The notes under the pieces were generated by a model, which ran no database searches, was not told the origin of the DNA, and saw nothing but the letters and a program-made list of their open reading frames with translations. From Pirellulaceae bacterium (lineage in GTDB: Bacteria > Planctomycetota > Planctomycetia > Pirellulales > Pirellulaceae), in NCBI GenBank assembly GCA_026004795.1, contig BPJV01000010.1, forward strand, positions 124,001 through 188,000: DNA of 64,000 nucleotides, read 5' to 3'. Positions 18,573 to 28,394 of the stretch are shown piece by piece (positions within the stretch are counted from its first letter, which is position 1; each line of letters opens with the position of its first letter). The position numbers were made by a program, and so were the translations under genes.

Positions 18573-19877
18573 GATCTAGCTCTCTTTCCTACGCTCGAGA
18601 AAATCCAACGGAGTCGCTGCCGCGGCATTTGTCCTTCCCATGTCCTTTCAGGGGCGGGACGTCATTATAACAGTCGACTAAGATGCCGTTAGAAGCCACC
18701 CGACAGGTCGCCGTCTTCCTTGCTCGCGGCACTCGATTTCCACCATCCTGGATGATTCACGGAACGAGACCTAGATCACTTGCCGTAGCTGCTCTCAGTG
18801 GCCTGATGAAGCAATGCAGACCACCCGCAGCAGCAGGCACTCGAACATCCTCTACCAACATCCTGGCGGTAAGACAGGACGCGCAACGCTGGACGAACCT
18901 TGCTCACCCCGGGGCGAACCGGTTGTTTCAGCCAGGCGAACCGGGTGTCGTGGTTACCCTATCCACTACGGTCGAGTCCACCGCCAAACCAGGAAACCCA
19001 CTCAACCGACAACGCGGCGGGCGTCCTTATGGAACTTTGGTGGGAGCGCCATCGTTGAGTCGCATCTGGTTGACGGTGTCTCCTCCCCCATCCGTGTCCG
19101 CCACCACTGCAAGCTTTGACCAGGCGACACACCTACCGCGGCCGACAAGTCTTGCGGAAGAAGACTACCTTTTTCTCCCGCTGTTCGAGCAAGGTGATTG
19201 GTGGATCGCTGTCATGGGATTCCCTGCGTCGGCCCAGGATTAAGATTTGCCCTCGTTATGACAGCGCTGTTAAATCCTACGGCATGTCCGTACTGGAACA
19301 GGTCGGAGCATTTTTCTCAAGGAAGCATTTCCCATGCGCACACAGCGGAAACCTAGGCCACAAAGCTTTCTAGTGATTCGCTTGGCGGAACGACCGCTGG
19401 CAACTTGCCAAAGCGGCCCTGCCTAGGGGGTAGCACGCCAGAGACCACGCATTGAAGGTTGCTCTGTGGGGGGCACCATCGCTTGCTGATATGAATCCGT
19501 TGCGATATTGGCCAGGTTGTATGGCGATGTCAGCATTCCACATCCTACCAGGGAAAGAGTGCGCATCCAGAGATCTGGAAGTCCGTCGAGCGGCAGTCCG
19601 TAGAATTTGTAGCGGCATCGAAATCAGTCAAGTGGCCGCGATCTCAAGCTCAAAACCGGCGCGCGTGTCACCAGTGCAACGCGATGCCGTCTTTATAGGT
19701 GAAGGGAGGCGTGGAGCGAAGCGACGGATTTGGGCGACACGCTCAGAAGCTGAAGAACGGGAAAGGTCTTCAGGGACAGCGGCGCGTGGCACCAGCTCCC
19801 TTTTCGGCAGCGGTTTGGTTGCCTGCCAACATGGGTAAATGCTGATTCTCAGGGGTACAGGTTCGAGGAGGTATAGG
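18573..19877. other. 1.3 kb without a convincing gene
   Basis: The stretch lies between two divergent genes. The largest open frame (18683-19243, plus) has no ribosome-binding site, no domain and an unusual Arg/Thr/Ser-rich composition, so it is judged spurious. A promoter for the isomerase group should be at the left end and one for the Ala/Gly-rich pair at the right end. No RNA gene or repeat was recognised. Confidence 0.55.
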
Positions 19878-20972
19878 ATGAGCGATAACGCCAGCAAACG
19901 TTCACCGTCCATGCGGATGCATTTAATTAAACAAGTTGCTGTTCCATCCATGGTGCTTTTCTTGTCGATCGTCGCCTGGTGGGTGGTGACGTCTCGCGAG
20001 ACGCCGCTGCCTGAACCGCCGACCCCGCCGTCGGTCGAGGTGATCCCACCCCAAGAAGACCGGGAGGCCCGGGAGGCCAAGCGGCGTCGGGAAATGTTCG
20101 AGGAGGCCGTGCAGCCGGAAATCGAAGCCATCCATCAAGCCAACCTGAAGGCCGTCCAAGATTGCATCGCTCGCATCGACAGTGCGTTCCGCAGGTATCA
20201 TCAAGGGGTCGAGCCGTTCGTCGAGGATGTCACCAGCATGGGAACCCGATTCGGGATCCTGAGTCGAATGCCGGGGCAGTGGTGGAATGAAGATCAGCGC
20301 GTCAACGTGTACGTGAGACAGAAATTCGAAAAGCACCTGTTTAGCGATGCACGGATTCGCAATGACGTGTCCGCCGCCCTGGTAGCGTTCCGGGACCAGA
20401 TTCATGACAACCGCCAGGAGTTGCTGGTCCAGGTGAAAGCCAACGTCTCGCAAAGCGACTTTCCGGAAATCAAGTTGCCGGACTATGAAGCTCACATGTC
20501 CGAGCTGAACCGCCGGTTGCAGGAGTTCGCAACTAGCCGCGGAGTCGATTCGGTGGTTAACGGTGTGGTGACGATGGTCGCCAGTGAGGTAGCAACCGTG
20601 GCCGCAACAGCCATCGCAGTCCGCGTCGGCACCTCGATTGGAACTGCTGCGGCCGCCAGTGCGGCGTCGGCCGGTGGGGCGACGGTGGGTGGGACCGCGG
20701 CCGGAGGCGCTGGTGGTACGGCTGTCGGGCCCGTTGGCACGGCGATCGGGGCTGGTGTGGGACTGGTCGCCGGCCTCCTGGTGGATTGGTGGATGACCGA
20801 CAAATTCCGGTCCAAGCTAGCGAGCGAACTTCGCAGTTATTTGAACCGAATGCGAGGAGACATCGTCGAAGGGCCCGCGGGATTGCGGAAGGCTTTAATG
20901 GACTACATCGAATTGGAGCGGGAGGCCCAGCGGGACGTCTACGGGTACTACATTTTGGGAGAAGCACTATGA
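19878..20972 (+). CDS. Unknown membrane protein with Ala/Gly-rich helix
   Basis: 364 residues, not assigned to a known family. The start at 19878 is set by GAGGAGG upstream. One transmembrane helix (about 20-38, VPSMVLFLSIVAWWVV) is followed by a Pro-rich linker, a long charged helical domain, then a striking Ala/Gly-rich hydrophobic region (about 224-304) with many small-residue spacings of the glycine-zipper type, ending in a Trp-Trp-Met pair (VDWWMTDKF), and a basic helical tail. Glycine zippers often form tight helix packing or oligomeric membrane assemblies. The next gene overlaps its stop codon (ATGA), so the two products probably work together. Function unknown. Confidence 0.75.
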   Translation: MSDNASKRSPSMRMHLIKQVAVPSMVLFLSIVAWWVVTSRETPLPEPPTPPSVEVIPPQEDREAREAKRRREMFEEAVQPEIEAIHQANLKAVQDCIARIDSAFRRYHQGVEPFVEDVTSMGTRFGILSRMPGQWWNEDQRVNVYVRQKFEKHLFSDARIRNDVSAALVAFRDQIHDNRQELLVQVKANVSQSDFPEIKLPDYEAHMSELNRRLQEFATSRGVDSVVNGVVTMVASEVATVAATAIAVRVGTSIGTAAAASAASAGGATVGGTAAGGAGGTAVGPVGTAIGAGVGLVAGLLVDWWMTDKFRSKLASELRSYLNRMRGDIVEGPAGLRKALMDYIELEREAQRDVYGYYILGEAL

Positions 20973-21014
20973 GAAAAGCTGGTTGGTTCCTCGGTCTGGT
21001 CGATCCTTCTCGTC

Positions 21015-22061
21015 ATGGCGCCCATGCCGCATCGCTGTTCGGCACAGGTCGGATCCGTGGCCCGTGAAGCCGCTGAACAATTGATGAATGCTACGGCGCG
21101 TTACTTCGGCAAAACCACGGCCCGCGAGGCCGCGAGCGAGCTGGCCGAGTATGGCGGCGAAGCCGTCGTGCGCCGCGCCGCCTCACGATTGGCCGCCGAG
21201 GGGGGTGAGGCCGCGGTCTCTCGCGCGGTGCGGCTGACCCAGCAGCACGGCCCGAATGTGGTGCGTGCGTTGGACAACGCTCCCAGCGGCCAGGCCGCCG
21301 TCCGTGTTTTCGACGCCTTGGATGAGCTGCCCGGTGACCAGGCTGCCGCCGCCGTCCGACAACTGGCTTCCAGCCGGACAGGCCGCGAGTTGTTCGAGTT
21401 GGTCGAGCGCCACGGCGCCGCCGCCCTGCGCACCGCGGCAACGCACCCGGGAGCTGGCACGCGATTGGTTCGCTACCTGGGCGATGATGGAATCCGTCTG
21501 GGCCAAAAGCTGACCACCGAGCAGGCCACGGTGATCGCTCGACGCGCGGACGAGATCGCCAAGCTGCCCCCGAAGCAGCGCCAAGAACTGTCGGAGCTGA
21601 TTTACAAAGACACGGAGCGGGTCGTGCAGTTCATCGGTGAATTCACGAAGAAGAATCCTGGCAAAACGTTGTTCACGGCCAGCGTGACGACCATCATCCT
21701 GGCGAACCCGGAACGAGTCCTGGGCGGGGACGAGATCGTCATTGGGCCCGATGGAAAACCCGTGCTGGTCTCCAAACCGGGGCTGATCGGTCGCACCACG
21801 GAGACGGTAACAGAAGAAGTCGCCCGTCCCGTGATGGATGGTGTGATCATGCCTTTGTCGCGCATCGTTGTGTTTGCTGTAGGTGTATTTGCGATCGGCT
21901 GGCTTGGCATTCGGTTGTGGGCTGTTTACCGTCACACAGCAGCACGGCTGCCACCGTCGCGGCGACTTTCCCCTCGGCACGCCTCTAGCATTCCCACTAA
22001 ACCGACGTCGCCCCGCTCTCCGTCTCGATCGACGGCTGTTGACGACGAAAACAACCGTTGA
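21015..22061 (+). CDS. Unknown Ala/Arg-rich protein with C-terminal TM, apparent frameshift at start
   Basis: 348 residues from the ATG at 21015. Upstream in the same frame there is an obvious signal-peptide core (SVWSILLVMAPMPHRCSAQ) that begins before this ATG but has no ATG, GTG or TTG start. In the next frame, an ATG at 20969 overlaps the stop of the preceding gene as expected for a coupled gene and starts MRKAGWFLG; a single-base shift near 20985-20995 would join the two. The mature region is a helical Ala/Glu/Arg-rich repeat-like domain, then a transmembrane helix (about 283-302, IVVFAVGVFAIGWLGI) and a basic Ser/Pro-rich tail. Function unknown; pairs with the preceding gene. Confidence 0.7.
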   Translation: MAPMPHRCSAQVGSVAREAAEQLMNATARYFGKTTAREAASELAEYGGEAVVRRAASRLAAEGGEAAVSRAVRLTQQHGPNVVRALDNAPSGQAAVRVFDALDELPGDQAAAAVRQLASSRTGRELFELVERHGAAALRTAATHPGAGTRLVRYLGDDGIRLGQKLTTEQATVIARRADEIAKLPPKQRQELSELIYKDTERVVQFIGEFTKKNPGKTLFTASVTTIILANPERVLGGDEIVIGPDGKPVLVSKPGLIGRTTETVTEEVARPVMDGVIMPLSRIVVFAVGVFAIGWLGIRLWAVYRHTAARLPPSRRLSPRHASSIPTKPTSPRSPSRSTAVDDENNR

Positions 22062-22549
22062 GTAGCCAATCTCCGGCCACAGGAGATTGGCGCGTCTGCA
22101 TGTTCGTGGGCGGCACCAATAGGACGCTTGGCTGAGCAAGGGGTGGGAGCCGTCCATGATCGGCTTTCTGGAGAGGACTCTGGGTGGCTGACGATGCGAA
22201 CAAAGATGCAAGGCTCGGGTAGAGTACTGGTAGCGGATGCCTGGAGAACTGGAGACGCGTGGGCTTCCGGTTCCAAACGTGCTGTCGACCGGAGACCATT
22301 GCCGCACACTCGCACTGCTACTGGCGGACAATGGTGCTGAGCTGTGGCCGGTGAACCATCAAGTGGTTGATCGCATGGGCTCCTTCGGGCTGCGATACGG
22401 CGGGGAAACCCTTCCGATGCGGTGGCGGCGTGATCACTCGGAGACTGCCGAGATATTGCAATGAGCGCCTAAGTCCCTATGCTTAGAACACTTGGAAAGT
22501 GCTGGCAATCCGCGTAGGCGGGTACAACGAGAAGGATGTCGGCGACTCT
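22062..22549. other. Intergenic, 0.5 kb
   Basis: A 75-codon frame at 22237-22464 (plus) has a partly protein-like composition (LLADNGAELWPVNHQVVDRMG) but no ribosome-binding site and no known domain, so it is not called. Otherwise nothing supportable. The region should carry the promoter of the membrane protein at 22550. Confidence 0.5.
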
Positions 22550-24115
22550 ATGAGCCATCTGCTGCTGTACTATCAGCGACCTGAACCGGCGACGTGGGTA
22601 TTCCTGTCGTCGTTTCTGATGATTAGCGTCTACTTTGTGTTCCACCGCTTTTTCTGCGTGCGGAACCTGGACATCGTATTACTGTTATTGCTGGCGCCTG
22701 GCCTGATGATGGTATATGAAGGGAGGCGCATGCAAGCAACTGCGGTGGTATCGGCCGAGGCGGAGAAGCTGGCCTTACGCCATGGAATAGTTCCGGCCGA
22801 CGATGCTGGTCATCGCCCAACGTTAACCGCAACCCTGGCAGTGCCATCCGATGCCGGCGCGTCCGCTTCACGGGCCGGCTTGGCGGCCGCTGTAGTACCG
22901 AATGGTGACGAAGTGGCCGTGGATATGCAGTCCGCTGATACACGAGGCGCTGGAAATCCCGGGCCGACGGTGCGGCGCGACGGCTATCCTGTGGAGACCT
23001 CGCGTCGCCAAGAGGGAGAGCGGCTGGAGTTCTACGGCTTCTTGGCCCTTTTGGGGGCATGTGCCTTGTTGTTGATCCGCATGTTGTGCGACCCGGCCTT
23101 GGTGAGGCGACCGCTGCTGGATCCCAATCTATCGATCGGAGGACTTACGTTTATCGGCGGTGCTCTGTTCCTTTTCCTAATGGCGAACGTCATCACCAGC
23201 ACACCGGAGGATGCGGCGCGTGGGCCAAGGTTGGGGCCGGGGTATCCATTGCTCTCGATGTTGCCCGAGCTGCCAACGACGCCCGATAGGGAGACCAGGA
23301 GCTGGCCACCTCAAGGTCCCTCTCAGAGTGCCTGGTTGACAAACCTCGCTCGGGCGCTGGCCATTCTGTCCAACTTCTTGATCGTGGCCGGCATGGTTAG
23401 CGTTGGTTATTGGCATTTCGCCAATATTCGCACCGGGGTCGGTTGCGCCGTTCTTTACTTGATGCTTCCGTACACGGCGCAAATGACGGGTAACCTCGAG
23501 CATACGGTTCCCGCGGCGTTCCTTGTCCTGTCCGTGCTGACTTACCGCCAACCCTTGGTGTCAGGGACGATGTTGGGAATGGCGGCGGGTTTGGTTTACT
23601 ATCCAATATTTCTCCTGCCGTTGTGGTTTAGCTTCTACTGGTATCGTGGGGCGAAGCGGTTTGCCGCGGGATTACTGGTAAGCATCCTCTTTCTTGTCGG
23701 CTTGTTGTTGTTGCAGGGCATGGAGGCGTTTGGCGAGCACGTACGTCAAATGTTCGGTCTCTGGCTACCCCGCATGCAAGGCTTGGAGGGCATATGGGCC
23801 GAAGGGAGGGTGCCGACCGATTTCCGCTTGCCTGTTCTGGTAGCCTGCATTCTGCTAAGCGCCAGCTACGCTTTTTGGCCAGGTCGCAAGAACCTCGGGA
23901 CGCTCATGTCGGGCACCGCCGCGTTGATGTTGGCCGTACAATTCTGGCATGGCTTTGGCGGTGGTTTGTACATGGCGTGGTACCTGCCGCTCACCATCCT
24001 GACCATGTTCCGTCCCAATCTGGATGATCGGATTGCCTTGACCGTAGTTCGCGGTGGACGCAAGCTGGGCACCGTCTCCAGTACCGGTGGCAGCGTTTCG
24101 GTCTCGGACCGGTAG
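22550..24115 (+). CDS. Polytopic membrane protein of unknown function
   Basis: About 521 residues from ATG 22550. There are roughly ten hydrophobic segments: two near the N-terminus (VFLSSFLMISVYFVF, NLDIVLLLLLAPGLMMVY), then a soluble 110-residue loop, then the rest, with short charged loops and a soluble tail. The layout, including a large first loop and the LPYTAQMTGNLEHTVPAAFLVLS segment, recalls lipid-linked-sugar-dependent membrane glycosyltransferases (GT-C type), but no DXD or similar motif in the first loop could be fixed with confidence. An unrelated transporter-like protein is the alternative. The gene stands alone on the plus strand, convergent with the ABC exporter. Confidence 0.65.
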   Translation: MSHLLLYYQRPEPATWVFLSSFLMISVYFVFHRFFCVRNLDIVLLLLLAPGLMMVYEGRRMQATAVVSAEAEKLALRHGIVPADDAGHRPTLTATLAVPSDAGASASRAGLAAAVVPNGDEVAVDMQSADTRGAGNPGPTVRRDGYPVETSRRQEGERLEFYGFLALLGACALLLIRMLCDPALVRRPLLDPNLSIGGLTFIGGALFLFLMANVITSTPEDAARGPRLGPGYPLLSMLPELPTTPDRETRSWPPQGPSQSAWLTNLARALAILSNFLIVAGMVSVGYWHFANIRTGVGCAVLYLMLPYTAQMTGNLEHTVPAAFLVLSVLTYRQPLVSGTMLGMAAGLVYYPIFLLPLWFSFYWYRGAKRFAAGLLVSILFLVGLLLLQGMEAFGEHVRQMFGLWLPRMQGLEGIWAEGRVPTDFRLPVLVACILLSASYAFWPGRKNLGTLMSGTAALMLAVQFWHGFGGGLYMAWYLPLTILTMFRPNLDDRIALTVVRGGRKLGTVSSTGGSVSVSDR

Positions 24116-24541
24116 CTCCAGATTTCCAGCCGACGCACCACTCCCGGCGGACGCAACCGTGCGTTCCTACTGCATGGCATGCTCATCACCGGGAACGCGT
24201 TCGGTCTTCGGTCTCTGTAGCGTCCACCATCCACGCGACTGGTTGTCCGTTCGCCGCGTCCCTCCCCCCGGCGACCATCAGGGGCGGTCGCTTTTCTCGC
24301 TGCCCGAAGCGTCGGCCTCAGGAGGGCGCTGCACCTCTACACGGCGCAGTAAGCCAAGACGATGCCTGTTTCGTTCCTGCTGCTAGGTTCATGCCAAGCA
24401 GCTATTTGTCCAAAACTACCTTTGCTGCCCAGGAAACACGGGGTGCGTGCGAGTCTGGCCAGAAACGGTGGCATGGTCCAGTCGCTTGGACAGCCCCTCT
24501 TATCGTAGCGGCAGGTCGCCAACCGTCGCAGTGCCGCGCAG
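24116..24541. other. Convergent intergenic region, 0.4 kb
   Basis: Lies between the 3' ends of the membrane protein (plus) and the ABC exporter (minus). Terminators for both are expected here, but no clean stem followed by a T-run was found. No gene supported. Confidence 0.5.
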
Positions 24542-26494
24542 TCAGGCGGCAGCGCGAACCAGGTGCGGTCGTTCCACCAACGTTCCGTCAACGACTTCGT
24601 AAACGCGATCAGCCAGTTCCAACAACTTCTCGCGATGGGTAATGATCAACATCGTCCGCTCGCCGCGGTGTTCGGCCAGTGACTGTCGGATAAGCTCTTC
24701 GCTCTGCATGTCGATCTGGCTGGTCGATTCATCCAAGATAAGGATCTCCGGGTCACACAGCAAAGCTCTGGCCAGGGCAATCCGCTGTCTTTGGCCACCA
24801 CTGAGGCGGGAACCGTTCTCACCGACGATGGTTTCGTAGCCTTCGGGGAGCACCGTGGTAATGAACTCGTGAGCATGCGCTTCTTGGGCGGCTCGTATGA
24901 CCTCCTCATCGCTCGCCTCAGGTCGACCGTAGCGAATGTTGGCCGCCACCGTGTCGTTGAACAATTCCGTGCTCTGGTTGACCAATGCCATACGTCGGCG
25001 CACGTCCTCAACCCGCATCTCGCGAAAATCGACTCCATCGAAACACAATCGTCCACTGCTCGGATCGTAGAAGCGTCCCAGCAGATGGATCATCGTCGAT
25101 TTGCCGCTGCCATTGTGCCCGATGATGGCGATGGTCGAGCCGAAGGGGACTTCCAGGTTGACATCGCGGAGGATGGGATGCCCCGGCTGGTAGGCGAAAT
25201 CAACGTGCTCCAGCGTCAAGCGACGATGCGGTGAGGAAACCTCGCGCGGTTGCTCGGGATCGCGAATCTGGTTCTTGGTATCGAGCACTGGAAACAGCGC
25301 ATCGGCGGCCATGGCCCCAGCATAAATCGAAGAATAGACAGCGGAAAGCTTGCGGAGCGGGTCACTGATACCGATCAGCATGCCGAAGAATACAAGCAGT
25401 GCCGAGACGCTCAGCGGCTCATCGGTGATCGGCAGTCCCAGCAGCGTCGTCTCCTGATTGAGCACCAGATAGGCGCCGCCGACGACGGTGGTTCCCAGCA
25501 TGGCCAGCCCCAAGAACTCGATGATCGGTTTGGACAAGCTGCTGTAAAAGACGAACTTCAAACCGAAGTCACGAAGCATCTGCGTGGCGCGGTCGAAACG
25601 TTTCGCTTCCCGCTCTTCCATGCGAAATATCTGCACCGTATTGATGTTGCTCAGCGCCTCCAGCATGACGGTGTTGTAATTGGCCGCTTTGTCGAGCTGC
25701 CCGCGGGAGATGCTTTTCAACTTCTTGGTAACCAGGTACAGCATCACACCGACCACCGGCGCGACGACGATGCTGAGCAACAACAGACGCCAACAGATCA
25801 TGCCGGCCCCAATAAGGCACGACAAGATTTTCAACGGTTCGCGCAGCAGGGCTCCCATAGCTGCCATCAAGCCATTGGTAAGCATGTCGGTGGTGTGCGT
25901 GATGTTCGTGGCGAATCCACTCATGCCGTAGTTGGCAAAGCTGGCACGATCCATGGCCAGCGCTTTCTCGAACACGCGCATCTTTATGTGACGCGAGATG
26001 TTCAAGGCGACTCGACCGACCAGCAGCTCATTGGCGATTAAGAAGAAGTGCTTGACCAACGTGGAGACGATTAGAACGGCCATGATAAGGGCAATCGTTT
26101 GAAACGGATCGTTAGGAACGTAAGCCTTGATCCATGGTTCCATCCGCTGATAACTGTGCAGCTTGAGCTGCGCCTGCTGCCGCTCCGCCTCCACCTCGGC
26201 CAGCCGGGCAGTGAGCTGGCGCCGTTGCTCTTCATCCATCGGTGCGGATTGGATCTGGCTCTCGATCCGTGCCGCCTCCGCGCTATGCGCGTTCAATTGC
26301 TGCTGGTAGTTCTCGATTTCCGTATCAATCCACTCATGCATCGATTTGCCATGAATGGTGACTTCCAGTACTGGATAGAAGGCACCAATGTTGGCTCCCC
26401 ACAACGCGGCAACGGCCAGTGAGCAGCACGCCGCCAGGGCGATGCTGGGCCAAAACGGCGCGGCCATCCTCAGCGCACGGAAGAAATTATGCAT
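24542..26494 (-). CDS. ABC exporter, fused permease and ATPase
   Basis: 650 residues of the type IV (MsbA-like) exporter family. The first transmembrane helix is followed by an extracytoplasmic insertion (about 50-120) that includes a predicted coiled coil rich in Gln, Glu and Ala, which is unusual for this family. The permease core runs to about 400. The ATPase has Walker A GHNGSGKST (459-467), signature LSGGQ (564-568), Walker B ILILDE (584-589) and the H-loop His620, all intact. Half-transporters of this kind act as homodimers and export lipids, peptides or drugs; the substrate is unknown. It stands alone on the minus strand, about 14 kb from the HlyD cluster, so linkage to that system is only a possibility. 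Confidence 0.93.
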   Translation of the reverse strand: MHNFFRALRMAAPFWPSIALAACCSLAVAALWGANIGAFYPVLEVTIHGKSMHEWIDTEIENYQQQLNAHSAEAARIESQIQSAPMDEEQRRQLTARLAEVEAERQQAQLKLHSYQRMEPWIKAYVPNDPFQTIALIMAVLIVSTLVKHFFLIANELLVGRVALNISRHIKMRVFEKALAMDRASFANYGMSGFATNITHTTDMLTNGLMAAMGALLREPLKILSCLIGAGMICWRLLLLSIVVAPVVGVMLYLVTKKLKSISRGQLDKAANYNTVMLEALSNINTVQIFRMEEREAKRFDRATQMLRDFGLKFVFYSSLSKPIIEFLGLAMLGTTVVGGAYLVLNQETTLLGLPITDEPLSVSALLVFFGMLIGISDPLRKLSAVYSSIYAGAMAADALFPVLDTKNQIRDPEQPREVSSPHRRLTLEHVDFAYQPGHPILRDVNLEVPFGSTIAIIGHNGSGKSTMIHLLGRFYDPSSGRLCFDGVDFREMRVEDVRRRMALVNQSTELFNDTVAANIRYGRPEASDEEVIRAAQEAHAHEFITTVLPEGYETIVGENGSRLSGGQRQRIALARALLCDPEILILDESTSQIDMQSEELIRQSLAEHRGERTMLIITHREKLLELADRVYEVVDGTLVERPHLVRAAA

Positions 26495-26943
26495 CTTTGC
26501 GAACCTAGGTCTTTTTTTCTACGAGTAAAGCGGCTGGTCGGAACGAGCGCGATCCTTCCCTCCCTCTGCACCGGCCGACCAATTCTCCTGTTGCTTGATC
26601 GTGATCGGTGAGCCGAGTGGGGGCAGGCAGTACCCCCAAGGATCCGCTGTCCCCAGCGAGAAATACTCAATAGTCCCGCAGCGCGTAAACCCCACCCTGG
26701 TTGCGAGGAACGATAATGCTAGCCAGCCCAACCCCACGGCACGGGGAATCAGTAGGTGGAGCAGGCCGAGCGACTATCGGAGTTGGCGGGAGGATTTGCG
26801 AGGGAGTCGGTCCGCCTCACGTGGCCATCGTCCGCCGCCATAGCTCAAGACACGAGGTTCTGCGCTGCCGCTGTGCGGCGAAAACTGTAGAAGGTCAGAC
26901 CGGTGCGAGTTCTCGACCTCGGTTCCTTTCCTGTGCGGTCGAA
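26495..26943. other. Intergenic, 0.45 kb
   Basis: Between the DUF1559 gene that ends the pseudopilus operon and the ABC exporter start. It should hold the exporter promoter and the operon terminator. No coding sequence or repeat could be supported. Confidence 0.5.
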
Positions 26944-27843
26944 TTAGAAATGGTCGCCGACCAACTCCCCATCGGCTCGATTGCCCAGCCGCTGCAAGAG
27001 CGTGGCATCGATGGTGAGCGACAGGAATCGTACCGATCCGTCGGCAAACGTTGCATTGATGCCGCCATGATGGGCACTGGCGAATCCGCCGACGAATAGC
27101 GGGTCGGGTTCGGAGGGGGGAGATGTGGATTGCAAGCGGCTCACAGCCCACTCGAGGTCGCGGCAATCAGTGATTTCCGACATGTTGGCCAACGTGGCTC
27201 GCGTGCCAGATACCCATCCCAATCGCGGAGCGGCAATGGCGCGTTCGCCCAGCAATAACGTATAAGTCGATCCGTCTTCGATGTCAGAAAATGCGATGCG
27301 CGAATTCAAGAACAACAAGCCGTTGTTATCGACATCGATGGGAGCTTCCCGATCATGATGGCATCCAGCGTAAACCGTGTCGGCCGGAGAACCCCACTGG
27401 TACGGAAAGGACGGACACATGAAGATCGTCACGCCGTAGTCTCGCACCTCGGCGTTGACCGGCGCGTAGGCGCCCGCCTCGATGTCGAACTTGGCAAACG
27501 CATTTCGTTCCTCGATGTACGGTAGGATTTGCACCAGCCAACTGACATGTTGCCCCACCGGTTCCGACCGGATCGGCCCGGTGGGATTGAGCACGCCCGC
27601 CGGCAATCGCTCCATGTTGAATTCAAAGTGATGGATTCCCAGCCCTAACTGCATCAAATTGTTATTGCAGGAAGCGCGCCGCGCCGCCTCGCGGGCCGCC
27701 TGCACAGCGGGCAGCAGCAGGCCGGTCAGAATGCCGATGATGGCGATGACCACCAAGAGTTCCACTAGGGTGAAGCCAATTGGCCGGCGGTACCGAGCGC
27801 GTCGAGACCTAAGAGCAAGTACCGTTGTGTGGCGACGTTTCAT
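26944..27843 (-). CDS. DUF1559 pseudopilin-like protein
   Basis: 299 residues. After a basic leader the type IV prepilin cleavage motif [15 protein letters not shown] starts at residue 23, followed by the DUF1559 hallmark [14 protein letters not shown] and the cysteine in SCNNNL, then the characteristic C-terminal HHGGINATFADGSVRFLS. These proteins are expanded in Planctomycetes and are thought to be secreted, membrane-anchored pseudopilins. It is the last gene of the operon and overlaps the previous gene by four bases (ATGA). Processing would need a prepilin peptidase encoded elsewhere. In this operon it could be the major pseudopilin. Confidence 0.95.
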   Translation of the reverse strand: MKRRHTTVLALRSRRARYRRPIGFTLVELLVVIAIIGILTGLLLPAVQAAREAARRASCNNNLMQLGLGIHHFEFNMERLPAGVLNPTGPIRSEPVGQHVSWLVQILPYIEERNAFAKFDIEAGAYAPVNAEVRDYGVTIFMCPSFPYQWGSPADTVYAGCHHDREAPIDVDNNGLLFLNSRIAFSDIEDGSTYTLLLGERAIAAPRLGWVSGTRATLANMSEITDCRDLEWAVSRLQSTSPPSEPDPLFVGGFASAHHGGINATFADGSVRFLSLTIDATLLQRLGNRADGELVGDHF

Positions 27844-28394
27844 GATTGAACTCCTGGAGATAGGGCATGGCCTGTGACTAACGGCAGTGAAACAGGGAAG
27901 GCATCAGAGCGATGGATAGTCTCGTAGGGATTGTCGACGTGGATCGGCAAGGCGACTTCGATTTCAATCAGTACCTCCTGAACGGCTGGTCGTGGTGGCT
28001 CTCCGCCTGTAGACACATCCTTCGGCCGATCCTGGGGATCATCGGCACTAGTGGCCCTGGGAGTGACGTTGATGGAAATCGTCGCCCCGGCGGGTTGAAT
28101 CACCTCGGCAGGCATCATCCATATCTCGCCTGCGTAGGCTGGATCGGCCTGGAGGGAATGCAATGCCTGTTGGCGTCCTGCATCGATCAACCATTGCGCT
28201 TGATGCAACCGTCCCTGTCGCCACTGATGCCGCCGTTGCTGCAGCACGGAATGCACGGCTGCAGCGATAAGCGAGAAAGCCACCAGCAAGCAGATCAGCA
28301 TGCACACGGTCAATGCCCCTCGCCGTCGAGTGTCGAGTCGGCCAATCGGTTGGCGGAGATCGTCACGGTGGCACGAGTTTACCGAGTACGTCAT
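27840..28394 (-). CDS. Minor prepilin-like protein (PilX/GspK position)
   Basis: 184 residues with one N-terminal hydrophobic helix (about 28-46, VCMLICLLVAFSLIAAAV) after a basic leader containing RRRGALT, followed by QQRRHQWRQGRLHQAQWLIDAGRQQALH, the amphipathic continuation typical of PilX/GspK-type minor pilins. The rest is a soluble domain with a Pro-rich disordered segment. The canonical GFTLVE motif is absent; the residues before the helix are GALT. It overlaps both neighbours by four bases. The family call is by position and topology, not by a full domain match. Confidence 0.7.
   Translation of the reverse strand: MTYSVNSCHRDDLRQPIGRLDTRRRGALTVCMLICLLVAFSLIAAAVHSVLQQRRHQWRQGRLHQAQWLIDAGRQQALHSLQADPAYAGEIWMMPAEVIQPAGATISINVTPRATSADDPQDRPKDVSTGGEPPRPAVQEVLIEIEVALPIHVDNPYETIHRSDAFPVSLPLVTGHALSPGVQS

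Noticed and set aside
18683-19243. 186-codon plus-strand frame in the 1.3 kb intergenic stretch
   Set aside because: Arg/Thr/Ser-rich, no domain, no Shine-Dalgarno sequence; consistent with a chance open frame in GC-rich DNA.
22237-22464. 75-codon plus-strand frame in the intergenic region before the membrane protein
   Set aside because: No ribosome-binding site and no domain; composition is only partly protein-like.
28370-28384. TGGCAC-containing strings (also near 44221, 46991 and 52181) considered as sigma-54 sites
   Set aside because: The -12 element TTGC is missing or at the wrong spacing, and most lie within coding sequence.
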